A program made the position numbers and the translations under genes. Source: Owenia fusiformis (taxonomy: Eukaryota; Annelida; Polychaeta; Sabellida; Oweniidae). From it: 64,000 nucleotides of DNA. Positions 63,301 to 64,000 of this stretch are shown here, piece after piece. Under the pieces are notes generated by a model. It searched no databases. It saw only the letters and a program-made list of their open reading frames with translations, and had not been told where the DNA came from. The first letter of the stretch is position 1, and every line of letters begins with the position of its first letter. The DNA is taken from positions 28,638,166-28,702,165 of the forward strand of contig CAIIXF020000011.1 of NCBI GenBank assembly GCA_903813345.2, read 5' to 3'.

Positions 63301-63340
63301 GATGGGGTGTCTGCAACAACTTTATTGTCTTCAAGGAAAC
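9599..63340 (-). CDS. ARFGEF3: ARFGEF3/BIG3 orthologue, central half (22 exons, both ends outside window)
   Basis: Brefeldin A-inhibited GEF family member 3: a large cytosolic/Golgi-granule scaffold related to BIG1/2 but with a degenerate Sec7 region. In vertebrates it is linked to secretory granule control. Twenty-two exons chain with all splice phases matching (63207-63340 down to 9599-9851; about 1,130 codons, roughly half of the vertebrate protein). Diagnostic stretches resemble vertebrate BIG3 from memory: [84 protein letters not shown]. Exon 12 is an acidic low-complexity insert, and exon 16 is the parent of a 13-copy exon/donor array. The next exon after 9599 is not visible, so the rest of the gene must lie left of the window. 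Two introns contain other genes on the opposite strand. Confidence 0.93.
10464..10649 (-). CDS. ARFGEF3: ARFGEF3 window exon 21
   Basis: [20 protein letters not shown] and later [18 protein letters not shown], matching the AAKVVLTLSTQADRLF region. Phase 2/2. Confidence 0.9.
10937..11077 (-). CDS. ARFGEF3: ARFGEF3 window exon 20 (3' side of the 33.7-kb intron)
   Basis: [20 protein letters not shown], then a polar linker. It continues directly from exon 19 ([14 protein letters not shown] against HVFRVCEYVGTLEH in vertebrates), with the split Arg codon AG|G restored. Confidence 0.92.
11078..12909. other. non-coding intron DNA upstream of the EGF/FN3 receptor
   Basis: No exon was found. It is AT-rich and should contain the promoter and 5' UTR of the plus-strand receptor gene, but no core promoter motif could be called with confidence. 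Confidence 0.5.
12910..12966 (+). CDS. receptor exon 1: start codon and signal peptide
   Basis: [19 protein letters not shown]: a basic start and a hydrophobic core. It ends in phase 0 at GTAAGT. The preceding TTTTTTAAC context has no competing upstream ATG in frame. Confidence 0.88.
12910..35993 (+). CDS. EB/EGF-FN3 single-pass receptor with tyrosine-motif tail (22 coding exons)
   Basis: A complete gene nested antisense in the ARFGEF3 intron. The spliced product is 1,339 residues and the total coding length is divisible by 3 with all phases matching. Order: signal peptide 1-19; EB-type module 20-67; three EGF-like modules 68-209; ten FN3 domains about 210-1193; Thr-rich stem; TM helix about 1211-1235 ([20 protein letters not shown]); cytoplasmic tail to 1339 with YEDI, YDVI, YVNV, YVNE and YEKL. 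Each extracellular module is bounded by phase-1 introns, which allows module shuffling. The tail lacks a kinase or phosphatase domain, so it probably signals through recruited SH2 proteins (inference). Exons 13515-13631 and 15236-15379 look dead and are left out. No named orthologue is recognised. Confidence 0.88.
13331..13475 (+). CDS. receptor exon 2: EB/EGF-like module
   Basis: Cys-rich module [18 protein letters not shown] then [17 protein letters not shown]. Phase 0 in, 1 out, donor GTAAGT. Confidence 0.88.
13515..13631 (+). pseudogene. duplicated EB exon with mutated donor (skipped, or terminal)
   Basis: A paralogue of exon 2 ([34 protein letters not shown]), phase 1/1 and 117 bp. Where exon 2 has A|GTAAGT this copy has A|ATAAGT, so the donor GT is lost. 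Read-through ends after four more codons (QNK, stop at 13637). Skipping it keeps the frame. The upstream intron is only 39 bp, in frame and free of stops. If used, the exon would give a short secreted EB-only isoform. Confidence 0.7.
13859..13929 (+). pseudogene. relic EGF exon
   Basis: A degenerate match to the EGF exons below (GATCC...AAGA..TTAATGCTGA.TG, then GGTGATGGCTTCAA.TATAAGTGTA), with a frameshift and no splice sites. Confidence 0.6.
14063..14206 (+). CDS. receptor exon 3: EGF-like module 1
   Basis: [20 protein letters not shown], then [17 protein letters not shown] and GGTCAT. 48 codons, phase 1/1. Confidence 0.9.
14514..14654 (+). CDS. receptor exon 4: EGF-like module 2
   Basis: [20 protein letters not shown], then the same EGF core. 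47 codons, phase 1/1. Confidence 0.9.
14800..14940 (+). CDS. receptor exon 5: EGF-like module 3
   Basis: [20 protein letters not shown], then [16 protein letters not shown]. Phase 1/1. Confidence 0.9.
15236..15379 (+). pseudogene. dead fourth EGF exon (in-frame stop)
   Basis: It has intact splice sites and an otherwise intact EGF core, but the GAA codon after EIDL is TAA (15247-15249). It is symmetric (phase 1/1), so the gene survives only if this exon is skipped or a truncated product is tolerated. Confidence 0.85.
15380..16796. repeat. degenerate tandem repeat region in intron
   Basis: Imperfect repeats of about 140-150 bp share TTGTTCATATTTGATAT, GAGCATGG and TATGACACTTTGGC at about 16180-16260, 16300-16380 and, more decayed, 16430-16500. 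Earlier parts (15540-15800) repeat a CAAGATGGCC-type motif. No coding sequence was found. Confidence 0.6.
16797..17096 (+). CDS. receptor exon 6: FN3 domain 1
   Basis: [29 protein letters not shown], then [20 protein letters not shown]. Phase 1/1, 100 codons: a one-exon FN3. Confidence 0.93.
17227..18006. mobile_element. 780-bp TIR element flanked by TA
   Basis: Ends CCGTATTCTCTGTAATTA and its reverse complement TAATTACAGAGAATACGG, both flanked by TA. Sub-terminal GC-rich blocks (GCGCCCAGGGCG, GGGCGCTTATTAGAGAG) also pair. No transposase ORF, so it is a non-autonomous Tc1/mariner-like MITE. Confidence 0.82.
18157..18785. mobile_element. 629-bp TIR element flanked by TA
   Basis: The left end CAGGGTGTCAAAAAACAACG and the right end CGTTGTTTTTTGACACCCTG are perfect inverted copies, flanked by TA on both sides. 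The pairing continues inward (GGCACTCCCCTCTA against TAGAGGGGGGTGCC). It is non-coding: a mariner-like MITE. Confidence 0.88.
18926..19180 (+). CDS. receptor exon 7: FN3 domain 2
   Basis: [35 protein letters not shown], then [16 protein letters not shown]. Phase 1/1. Confidence 0.92.
19181..20291. other. non-coding intron DNA
   Basis: First part of the 4.3-kb intron between FN3 domains 2 and 3. AT-rich; no exon or clear element was seen here. Confidence 0.5.
20296..21596. mobile_element. TTAA-flanked element, copy 1 (interrupted by a retroposon)
   Basis: Flanked by TTAA at 20292-20295 and 21597-21600. The left end is GGGTTCCGATTAGCATCCCG and the right end is GATATGCGTCACCCT. About 570 bp without the insertion. 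It is nearly identical to a second copy at 27943-31435. TTAA targets suggest a piggyBac- or Kolobok-type origin; there is no ORF for a transposase. Confidence 0.85.
20594..21307 (+). mobile_element. polyadenylated retroposon or retrocopied 3' UTR inserted in TTAA element
   Basis: It is flanked by a 13-bp direct repeat ATTACGTTATGGG (20581-20593 and 21308-21320), which is single in the intact second copy of the host element. It ends in a pure A run (about 21280-21307) preceded by AATAAA at 21258. It also holds an A-rich tract (20640-20700) and a hairpin around CCTTGCCCAAG...CTTGGGCAAGG. It looks like a LINE-mobilised mRNA 3' end. No ORF is recognised. Confidence 0.82.
21601..23513. other. non-coding intron DNA with a short inverted repeat
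   Basis: No exons. An inverted repeat at about 22618-22672 (CCGACATTTAATTTTC against GGAAAATTAAATGTC) may be a small element end pair. Otherwise AT-rich and featureless. Confidence 0.5.
23514..23798 (+). CDS. receptor exon 8: FN3 domain 3
   Basis: [38 protein letters not shown], then [20 protein letters not shown]. Phase 1/1. Confidence 0.92.
23978..24238 (+). CDS. receptor exon 9: FN3 domain 4
   Basis: [39 protein letters not shown], then [19 protein letters not shown]. Phase 1/1. Confidence 0.92.
24651..24923 (+). CDS. receptor exon 10: FN3 domain 5
   Basis: [20 protein letters not shown], then [19 protein letters not shown]. Phase 1/1. Confidence 0.92.
25425..25619 (+). CDS. receptor exon 11: FN3 domain 6, first part
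   Basis: [20 protein letters not shown] then [20 protein letters not shown], ending ENLKP. Phase 1/1; completed by exon 12. Confidence 0.9.
26284..26373 (+). CDS. receptor exon 12: FN3 domain 6, last part
   Basis: [20 protein letters not shown] then [10 protein letters not shown], the F and G strands of the domain. Phase 1/1, 30 codons. Confidence 0.88.
26761..26936 (+). CDS. receptor exon 13: FN3 domain 7, first part
   Basis: [20 protein letters not shown] then [19 protein letters not shown]. Phase 1 in, 0 out. Confidence 0.88.
27465..27675 (+). CDS. receptor exon 14: FN3 domain 7, last part
   Basis: It ends [20 protein letters not shown] then [13 protein letters not shown]. Phase 0 in, 1 out. 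The domain is longer than usual, with an insertion holding a Cys (NCRTKET) that may pair with Cys residues in exon 13. Confidence 0.87.
27943..31435. mobile_element. TTAA-flanked element, copy 2 (split by a 2.9-kb TIR element)
   Basis: TTAA at 27939-27942 and 31436-31439. Ends AGGGTTCCGATAAGCATCCC and GATATGCGTCACCCT, as in copy 1. Without the insertion it is about 560 bp. The left part (27943-28290) and right part (31220-31435) match copy 1 closely. Confidence 0.86.
28291..31219. mobile_element. 2.9-kb long-TIR element with 5-bp target duplication
   Basis: It is inserted in TTAA element copy 2 with direct repeat ATACA at 28286-28290 and 31220-31224. Long inverted ends (about 300 bp) begin CACTGGGGAGTATCGTGATG and contain a near-perfect hairpin of GATGCAACAACAC and GTGTTGTTGCATC. 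The GGTGTTGTTGCATC motif recurs several times in each arm. The interior has inverted and direct copies of GGTCAACAGTA-type motifs. No transposase-like ORF was seen. Family unassigned. Confidence 0.85.
31985..32281 (+). CDS. receptor exon 15: FN3 domain 8
   Basis: [40 protein letters not shown], then [20 protein letters not shown]. Phase 1/1, 99 codons. Confidence 0.93.
32612..32764 (+). CDS. receptor exon 16: FN3 domain 9, first part
   Basis: [20 protein letters not shown] then [18 protein letters not shown]. Phase 1/1. Confidence 0.9.
33146..33274 (+). CDS. receptor exon 17: FN3 domain 9, last part
   Basis: [20 protein letters not shown] then [18 protein letters not shown]. Phase 1/1. Confidence 0.9.
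33444..33586 (+). CDS. receptor exon 18: FN3 domain 10, first part
   Basis: [40 protein letters not shown]. Phase 1 in, 0 out. Confidence 0.9.
33757..33861 (+). CDS. receptor exon 19: FN3 domain 10, middle
   Basis: [20 protein letters not shown] then [15 protein letters not shown]. Phase 0/0. Confidence 0.88.
34535..34613 (+). CDS. receptor exon 20: FN3 domain 10, end
   Basis: [20 protein letters not shown] then SRLSEC. It completes the G strand. Phase 0 in, 1 out. Confidence 0.87.
34711..34986. mobile_element. small inverted-end element, GGC-N-TAGCCAG family
   Basis: The left end ATAGGCATAACCAGGGGG resembles the inverted right end GCTGGCTACGTGCCTGAT. Similar pairs occur at 55412-55609, 58592-58744 and 62790-63118. 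G- and C-runs sit just inside the ends. Non-coding. Confidence 0.55.
35132..35267 (+). CDS. receptor exon 21: Thr-rich stem and TM helix
   Basis: [17 protein letters not shown], then [20 protein letters not shown] and TFAIMKLR. Phase 1 in, 2 out. The last 85 bp are nearly identical to those of 41718-41802 in the neighbouring gene. Confidence 0.95.
35351..35601. mobile_element. 251-bp inverted-repeat MITE in last receptor intron
   Basis: GAGCTGGGCCAAAGGAAAAG and GGTCTTATCAC on the left pair with GTGATAAGACC and TTTTTCCTATGGCCAGGCTC on the right. Non-coding. Confidence 0.75.
35690..35993 (+). CDS. receptor exon 22: cytoplasmic tail and stop
   Basis: The tail carries [24 protein letters not shown] and YEKL. 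YVNV and YVNE fit the Grb2 SH2 consensus Y-x-N, and the YxxI/L pairs are ITAM/ITIM-like. Stop TGA at 35991. Similar to the tail at 43955-44216. Confidence 0.93.
36107..36112 (+). promoter_or_regulatory. polyadenylation signal AATAAA of receptor gene
   Basis: First AATAAA after the receptor stop codon, about 115 bases downstream. Confidence 0.55.
36113..37667. other. non-coding DNA between the two nested genes
   Basis: No exon was found on either strand. A C/G-run fragment at about 36289-36310 (CCCGGGAGGGGGGCGGGCAC) resembles the end of a dispersed element. Confidence 0.5.
37668..38262. mobile_element. about 595-bp foldback element
   Basis: The left AAGGATGGGTATCGATATGG pairs with the right CCGTATCGATACCAATCCTT. 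Pairing continues inward (CTCTTAAACCAG against TGGTTTAAGAG). The interior also has GGTTGATTT against AAATCAACC. Non-coding MITE. Confidence 0.78.
38497..39516. mobile_element. 1-kb foldback element with about 430-bp arms and G-tracts
   Basis: The arms start CACACCCGGTGATCGTGAA and are near-perfect inverted copies out to roughly 430 bp each, with a spacer of about 150 bp. Each arm has two G/C-tract blocks (GGGACGGAGGGGGGGAG), one sub-terminal and one next to the spacer. No transposase ORF. Confidence 0.9.
39517..40342. other. AT-rich upstream region of mucin-like gene
   Basis: No exon. A tandem motif with AACATTTTATGATG and AATGCTATAGATAAT occurs two to three times at about 39820-39925. Confidence 0.5.
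40343..40405 (+). CDS. mucin-like gene exon 1: signal peptide
   Basis: [20 protein letters not shown] plus Q. It ends in phase 0 at GTTGGT, a weaker donor than usual. It resembles the receptor signal exon in layout (basic start, Q before the donor). Confidence 0.85.
40343..44216 (+). CDS. mucin-like single-pass membrane protein, paralogue of the upstream receptor (3 exons)
   Basis: Three exons in phase (40343-40405, 40781-41802, 43955-44216) encode 448 residues. The signal peptide is 1-21. The Ala/Asp/Thr repeat ectodomain (22 to about 325) has no folded domain and is probably O-glycosylated. The TM helix (about 335-358, [20 protein letters not shown]) differs from the receptor gene by few residues. 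The tail has YQNI, YEDI, YVNE and YEQL. Tail and TM share ancestry with the EGF-FN3 receptor 5 kb upstream, so this is a duplicated membrane anchor with a new low-complexity ectodomain. It too lies antisense in the ARFGEF3 intron. Confidence 0.9.
40781..41802 (+). CDS. mucin-like gene exon 2: repeat ectodomain and TM
   Basis: About 12 copies of a 17-residue repeat ([17 protein letters not shown] type), then looser Thr-rich sequence, HCPP, and the TM helix. Phase 0 in, 2 out. Charged Asp residues within the Thr repeat would give an acidic stalk. Confidence 0.93.
40830..41450 (+). repeat. 51-bp coding minisatellite with 102-bp higher-order period
   Basis: The 51-bp units alternate between a GCAACTATG (ATM) and a ACAACTCCG (TTP) form for much of the array, giving a 102-bp double unit. 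Both strands are open because the unit lacks stops. Confidence 0.92.
41803..43954. other. 2.15-kb intron with repeat debris
   Basis: No exon. It holds single CAGGGTG-type ends (42142 and, inverted, 43885-43895) resembling mariner-like element ends, and a GGACGGACAGAC microsatellite at 43688-43738. Confidence 0.5.
43955..44216 (+). CDS. mucin-like gene exon 3: cytoplasmic tail and stop
   Basis: [20 protein letters not shown] parallels [20 protein letters not shown] of the receptor tail. It then has YQNIPMKHQ (YEDIPMQHQ in the receptor), YEDI, YVNE and YEQL. Stop TAA at 44214. Confidence 0.92.
44217..44730. other. 3' flank of mucin-like gene up to ARFGEF3 exon 19
   Basis: AT-rich, no exon. 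No canonical AATAAA was seen soon after the stop; an AATATA at about 44430 is the nearest weak candidate. Confidence 0.4.
44731..44834 (-). CDS. ARFGEF3: ARFGEF3 window exon 19 (5' side of the 33.7-kb intron)
   Basis: [20 protein letters not shown] followed by [14 protein letters not shown], matching the WLHTAHVLCMEAILSVGLEMG block. Phase 0 in, 2 out. The following intron runs to 11077 and hosts two antisense genes. Confidence 0.96.
44934..45035. mobile_element. about 100-bp palindromic MITE
   Basis: Ends GTGGATCCAG and CTGGATCCGCCAC with G- and C-runs inside. Located between ARFGEF3 exons 18 and 19. Confidence 0.6.
45105..45249. mobile_element. short palindromic MITE (CAGTAAAACC family), second copy
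   Basis: CAGTAAAACATG on the left and CAGGTTTTACTG on the right. It is related to 8270-8434 and ends only 18 bp from the donor of ARFGEF3 exon 18. Confidence 0.6.
45268..45515 (-). CDS. ARFGEF3: ARFGEF3 window exon 18 (with Asn/Leu/His repeat insert)
   Basis: It opens with [20 protein letters not shown] (conserved), then carries a lineage-specific insert: ERKGLN twice in tandem ([13 protein letters not shown]), followed by degenerate NL(P/S/H) repeats ending [15 protein letters not shown]. Phase 1 in, 0 out. Confidence 0.9.
45880..45978 (-). CDS. ARFGEF3: ARFGEF3 window exon 17
   Basis: [20 protein letters not shown] then [13 protein letters not shown], matching the ERDAICMSLDGLRKAARLSC block of BIG3. 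Phase 1/1. Confidence 0.96.
46308..47866 (-). repeat. 121-bp tandem exon-plus-donor array (13 copies)
   Basis: Each 121-bp unit consists of the last 107 bp of ARFGEF3 exon 16 and the first 14 bp of the following intron (GTAAGTACAGGGGA). Donor sites recur every 121 bp from 47746 down to about 46410, then once more near 46316. The last copy lost about 23 bp of exon. Copies are nearly identical; scattered differences inside the exon part (aaCaag/aacCag, cagcaCgc/cagcaAgc) are mostly silent. The leftmost copy continues into the real intron (GTAAGTACAGACC). Confidence 0.95.
47747..47866 (-). CDS. ARFGEF3: ARFGEF3 window exon 16 (parent of the tandem array)
   Basis: The only copy in the array with a real acceptor (AATTTCAG). 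It encodes [20 protein letters not shown] and then [20 protein letters not shown], matching the ARYILVGCWKNLIDTL region of BIG3. Phase 1/1, donor GTAAGTACAG. Twelve further copies of its last 107 bp plus 14 bp of intron follow in the direction of transcription. Confidence 0.93.
47867..48005. other. intron 15 of ARFGEF3, proximal part
   Basis: Sequence upstream of the single functional acceptor of exon 16. No feature beyond AT-rich tracts. Confidence 0.4.
48008..48983 (+). mobile_element. decayed Tc1/mariner transposon with TA target
   Basis: Flanked by TA. Ends CAGGGTGACCCAAAAAAAAT and ATTTTTTGGGGTCACCCTG, with about 200-bp arms. Between them the plus strand reads a decayed transposase C-terminus: [20 protein letters not shown] and [15 protein letters not shown], in the position of the DFFLWGYLK block of mariner-type enzymes. 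Stops and frameshifts make it inactive. Confidence 0.88.
49231..49341 (-). CDS. ARFGEF3: ARFGEF3 window exon 15
   Basis: [20 protein letters not shown], then an acidic tail to KDVVAG. It matches the DIDGL.....GGQLM block. Phase 1/1. Confidence 0.93.
49674..49839 (-). CDS. ARFGEF3: ARFGEF3 window exon 14
   Basis: [20 protein letters not shown] followed by [19 protein letters not shown], matching the EELYHQVLDRNMLGEAGYW block of BIG3. Phase 0 in, 1 out. Confidence 0.94.
50103..50278 (-). CDS. ARFGEF3: ARFGEF3 window exon 13
   Basis: It encodes [20 protein letters not shown] and [15 protein letters not shown], corresponding to the ALLLNLKLSHGDYY segment of BIG3. Phase 1 in, 0 out. Confidence 0.92.
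50589..51063. mobile_element. compound palindrome (two adjacent foldbacks)
   Basis: A first hairpin spans 50589-50726 (GTTATGTACTGGGAGGTTTT against AAAACCGACCGTACATAAC). A second spans 50731-51063 (GTATCTCATACTTGAGTGGG against CCCACTCAAGTATGAAATAC). Both carry GGGATA/TATCCC blocks inside. It is located in the intron between ARFGEF3 exons 12 and 13. Confidence 0.75.
51330..51821 (-). CDS. ARFGEF3: ARFGEF3 window exon 12 (acidic insert plus Sec7-like region)
   Basis: The largest exon seen (492 bp). Its first two thirds encode a charged, disordered segment rich in Asp, Glu, Lys and Ser (runs such as [13 protein letters not shown]). The end is conserved: [20 protein letters not shown] then FASQFCQ, the start of the degenerate Sec7-like part. 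Phase 1/1. Confidence 0.94.
52233..52405 (-). CDS. ARFGEF3: ARFGEF3 window exon 11
   Basis: It begins [20 protein letters not shown] and later carries [17 protein letters not shown], equivalent to the LSQGKGLSEGQVQ region of BIG3. Phase 2 in, 1 out. Confidence 0.92.
52978..53320. repeat. about 27-bp minisatellite in ARFGEF3 intron 10
   Basis: About 12 copies of a unit with AATGTTTAAAGGAGTAGATT and TATACAT, with two units carrying a longer insert. It lies in the intron between exons 10 and 11. Confidence 0.9.
53435..53550 (-). CDS. ARFGEF3: ARFGEF3 window exon 10
   Basis: [20 protein letters not shown] followed by [19 protein letters not shown]. Phase 0 in, 2 out. Confidence 0.9.
53854..53986 (-). 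CDS. ARFGEF3: ARFGEF3 window exon 9
   Basis: It encodes [20 protein letters not shown] followed by [20 protein letters not shown]. Among the strongest matches to BIG3 in the window. Phase 2 in, 0 out. Confidence 0.96.
54389..54550 (-). CDS. ARFGEF3: ARFGEF3 window exon 8
   Basis: It starts (W)[19 protein letters not shown] and holds the unusual motif [13 protein letters not shown] that is shared with vertebrate BIG3. Phase 2/2. Confidence 0.93.
54590..54720. repeat. degenerate AACATAATGT repeat
   Basis: Degenerate tandem of TAACATAATGTAACAT-type motifs between ARFGEF3 exons 7 and 8. Confidence 0.6.
55005..55115 (-). CDS. ARFGEF3: ARFGEF3 window exon 7
   Basis: It encodes [20 protein letters not shown] and ends [10 protein letters not shown]. 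It aligns with the YLECILSVL...FTDLIW segment of the vertebrate protein (recalled). Confidence 0.9.
55412..55609. mobile_element. 200-bp MITE with poly-G/poly-C arms
   Basis: TTCAGGCTCGTAGCCAGGAT on the left pairs with CTTGCTACGGGCCTGAA on the right. A run of about 14 G (55550-55563) is followed by a run of about 11 C (55583-55593). Confidence 0.75.
55922..56006 (-). CDS. ARFGEF3: ARFGEF3 window exon 6
   Basis: It encodes [20 protein letters not shown] and then QKLAGIQ. Phase 1 in, phase 2 out. Confidence 0.87.
56417..56471 (-). CDS. ARFGEF3: ARFGEF3 window exon 5 (55 bp)
   Basis: A short linker exon, [18 protein letters not shown], phase 0 in and phase 1 out. It is supported by phase continuity on both sides. 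Confidence 0.82.
56472..58361. other. 1.9-kb ARFGEF3 intron, non-coding
   Basis: Very AT-rich intron between exons 4 and 5. No exon, RNA or clear repeat was seen. Confidence 0.5.
58362..58481 (-). CDS. ARFGEF3: ARFGEF3 window exon 4
   Basis: 40 codons, phase 0/0: [20 protein letters not shown] followed by [17 protein letters not shown]. The pattern matches the corresponding TAV..T.(S/T)QML region of BIG3. Confidence 0.9.
58592..58744. mobile_element. 153-bp MITE, GGC-N-TAGCCAG family
   Basis: TTCATGCCCATAGCCAGGG on the left pairs imperfectly with GCTGGCTACAGGCCTGAA on the right. Confidence 0.6.
59256..59972. mobile_element. 717-bp TIR element with 9-bp target duplication (Mutator-like)
   Basis: GTTAAAATG occurs directly on both sides (59247-59255 and 59973-59981). 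The ends GGAATGTTATAAAAACCCTT and GGTTTTTATAACATTCC are inverted copies. Pairing continues through CGACCTGCACCTTCGACC to a CAGGGT block. A TTATAAAAACCCTTCGACCT piece recurs internally at about 59340. Nine-base targets and long TIRs are typical of Mutator-like elements. No ORF. Confidence 0.83.
59982..61651. other. ARFGEF3 intron, non-coding
   Basis: No exon was found. At 60345-60475 the plus strand has an open stretch ([20 protein letters not shown]) that resembles coding sequence but has no recognised family or splice signals. It also holds the perfect hairpin at 61543-61578. Confidence 0.45.
61543..61578. repeat. perfect 15-bp-stem hairpin
   Basis: ACCATGGGCTTTCAA, a 6-base loop, then TTGAAAGCCCATGGT. 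Located about 70 bp from the donor side of ARFGEF3 exon 3. Confidence 0.8.
61652..61720 (-). CDS. ARFGEF3: ARFGEF3 window exon 3 (69 bp)
   Basis: 23 codons, phase 0/0, beginning [20 protein letters not shown]. It continues the helical repeat after exon 2 and has TTTATAG acceptor and GTATTT donor. Confidence 0.88.
61818..62257. mobile_element. 440-bp foldback element
   Basis: AAGAAGATTCTTTGTTTTGC on the left pairs with GCAAAACAAAGAATCTACTT on the right, flanked by AGGCCGTAAGA / TCTTATTGCCT. Located between ARFGEF3 exons 2 and 3. Confidence 0.72.
62556..62690 (-). CDS. ARFGEF3: ARFGEF3 window exon 2
   Basis: 45 codons, phase 0/0, beginning [14 protein letters not shown] and ending EDIQIEVMK. 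This is one of the most conserved N-terminal stretches of BIG3. Confidence 0.93.
62790..63118. mobile_element. 330-bp inverted-end element (GGC-N-TAGCCAG family, weak)
   Basis: The left AGGCATAGACAGGATTTACC resembles the inverted right CTCGCTATACCTATGC. G- and C-runs lie inside. Weak pairing, so only tentative. Confidence 0.45.
63207..63340 (-). CDS. ARFGEF3: ARFGEF3 window exon 1 (N-terminal DCB-like region)
   Basis: It encodes [20 protein letters not shown] and continues to ALTALGGIQ. It enters in phase 1 and leaves in phase 0. The initiator exon is upstream, outside the window. Confidence 0.9.
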
Positions 63341-63815
63341 CTAAATAAAATAAGATTTAGAGAAGAGTTAATAGACTTGTAGGCTAAGGCAGATTATTTG
63401 GACACAAGGACTTATTAAGCCCAACATACACCAATGGGGCATGTTAGGACCTCAATAGACTGAACATTTCTTGGGATTTCATGGGAAGTCACATGGACTT
63501 CACGGGACATTATAGGGCACAACCGAACTTGATGGGACAAGTCATTCTTTATGAGAAATTTCAAGATTTTCAGATTCATTCAAAGCCTGCATATTTGCAG
63601 ACAAAATGAACCAGCACATGCAATGACAATCTCAATCGTGCCTATTATGATTATTATTAGAACATACTGTAGAGATGATCTTAGCACTAGATAAATTTTC
63701 GCCACTTCCTATGATAATATACAATGTAGTAGGGGGGATTAAACTTTCGCCACTTCCTATGGTAATGTAATGACCCTCGATAGCAAGTTGCTAGTAAAGT
63801 CCAGCTGTAAAGACA
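63341..63815. other. ARFGEF3 intron at right edge
   Basis: Non-coding. It has a short direct repeat TTTCGCCACTTCCTATG (two copies near 63697 and 63747). Confidence 0.5.
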
Positions 63816-64000
63816 AGCCCTTATGGCTCAGTGGTAGAGCATCAGACTTTGGAGCGAAAGCCTTTTGGTTCGATTCCCACACAGTGCATTGAATTTAGCT
63901 CATTCCCTTTTATGCAGAGTATCTGGCTTGTAATACTACAGCTCCTTGGAGGTGCCTCCCGTCATTACATTGGTGTCAAATGTGGGATGATCTTCCCTTG
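63816..64000 (+). mobile_element. tRNA-derived SINE (5' part, cut by window edge)
   Basis: The head has an A box TGGCTCAGTGG (63824-63834) and a B box GGTTCGATTCC (63867-63877), spaced as in tRNA genes, with an intact D-stem GCTC...GAGC. The acceptor stem does not close, so it is not a working tRNA. A body with GGAGGTGCCTCC follows to the window end. Confidence 0.75.

Noticed and set aside
63816-63889. Functional tRNA gene
   Set aside because: Pol III boxes are present, but the acceptor stem does not pair and a SINE-like body follows.

Overview
The window is animal genomic DNA: AT-rich, with small exons flanked by GT/AG introns, long introns packed with inverted-repeat transposons and minisatellites, and no operons. 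The gene content (an ARFGEF3/BIG3 orthologue, a PAN + C-type lectin gene, and EGF/FN3 receptors with tyrosine-rich tails) suggests a marine invertebrate. A mollusc- or brachiopod-like lophotrochozoan is my guess; nothing in the window proves the phylum. All similarity statements come from reading translations and comparing them with family members from memory; no search was run.

Backbone: one minus-strand gene, ARFGEF3 (BIG3), crosses almost the whole window. I could chain 22 exons (63340 down to 9599, about 1,130 codons) with every splice phase consistent. Its first exon(s) lie right of the window and roughly its last half lies left of it. Its introns hold everything else. The 33.7-kb intron between 44731 and 11077 contains two complete plus-strand membrane-protein genes. 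The first (12910-35993) encodes a receptor with one EB module, three EGF modules, ten FN3 domains, one TM segment and a tyrosine-motif tail. The second (40343-44216) encodes a small mucin-like paralogue with a nearly identical TM segment and a similar tail. The next ARFGEF3 intron (left of 9599) contains the 3' part of a PAN/C-type lectin gene (6905-8965) and a 4.3-kb array of a 66-bp repeat (1-4346).

Most unusual local structure: ARFGEF3 window exon 16 (47747-47866) has been tandemly multiplied together with its 5' splice site into a 121-bp repeat, leaving 13 strong donor sites in a row (46308-47866) behind a single real acceptor. Only the first donor gives an open protein. The EGF part of the receptor gene shows exon birth and death: two-exon tandem duplication, one copy killed by an in-frame stop, one EB exon with a mutated donor, and one relic.

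Mobile DNA: two copies of a TTAA-flanked element, one interrupted by a polyadenylated retroposon with a 13-bp target duplication and the other by a 2.9-kb inverted-repeat element with a 5-bp duplication; a Tc1/mariner relic; several TA-flanked MITEs; a 717-bp element with 9-bp target duplications (Mutator-like); a 1-kb near-perfect palindrome with G-tracts; and a tRNA-derived SINE head at the right edge.
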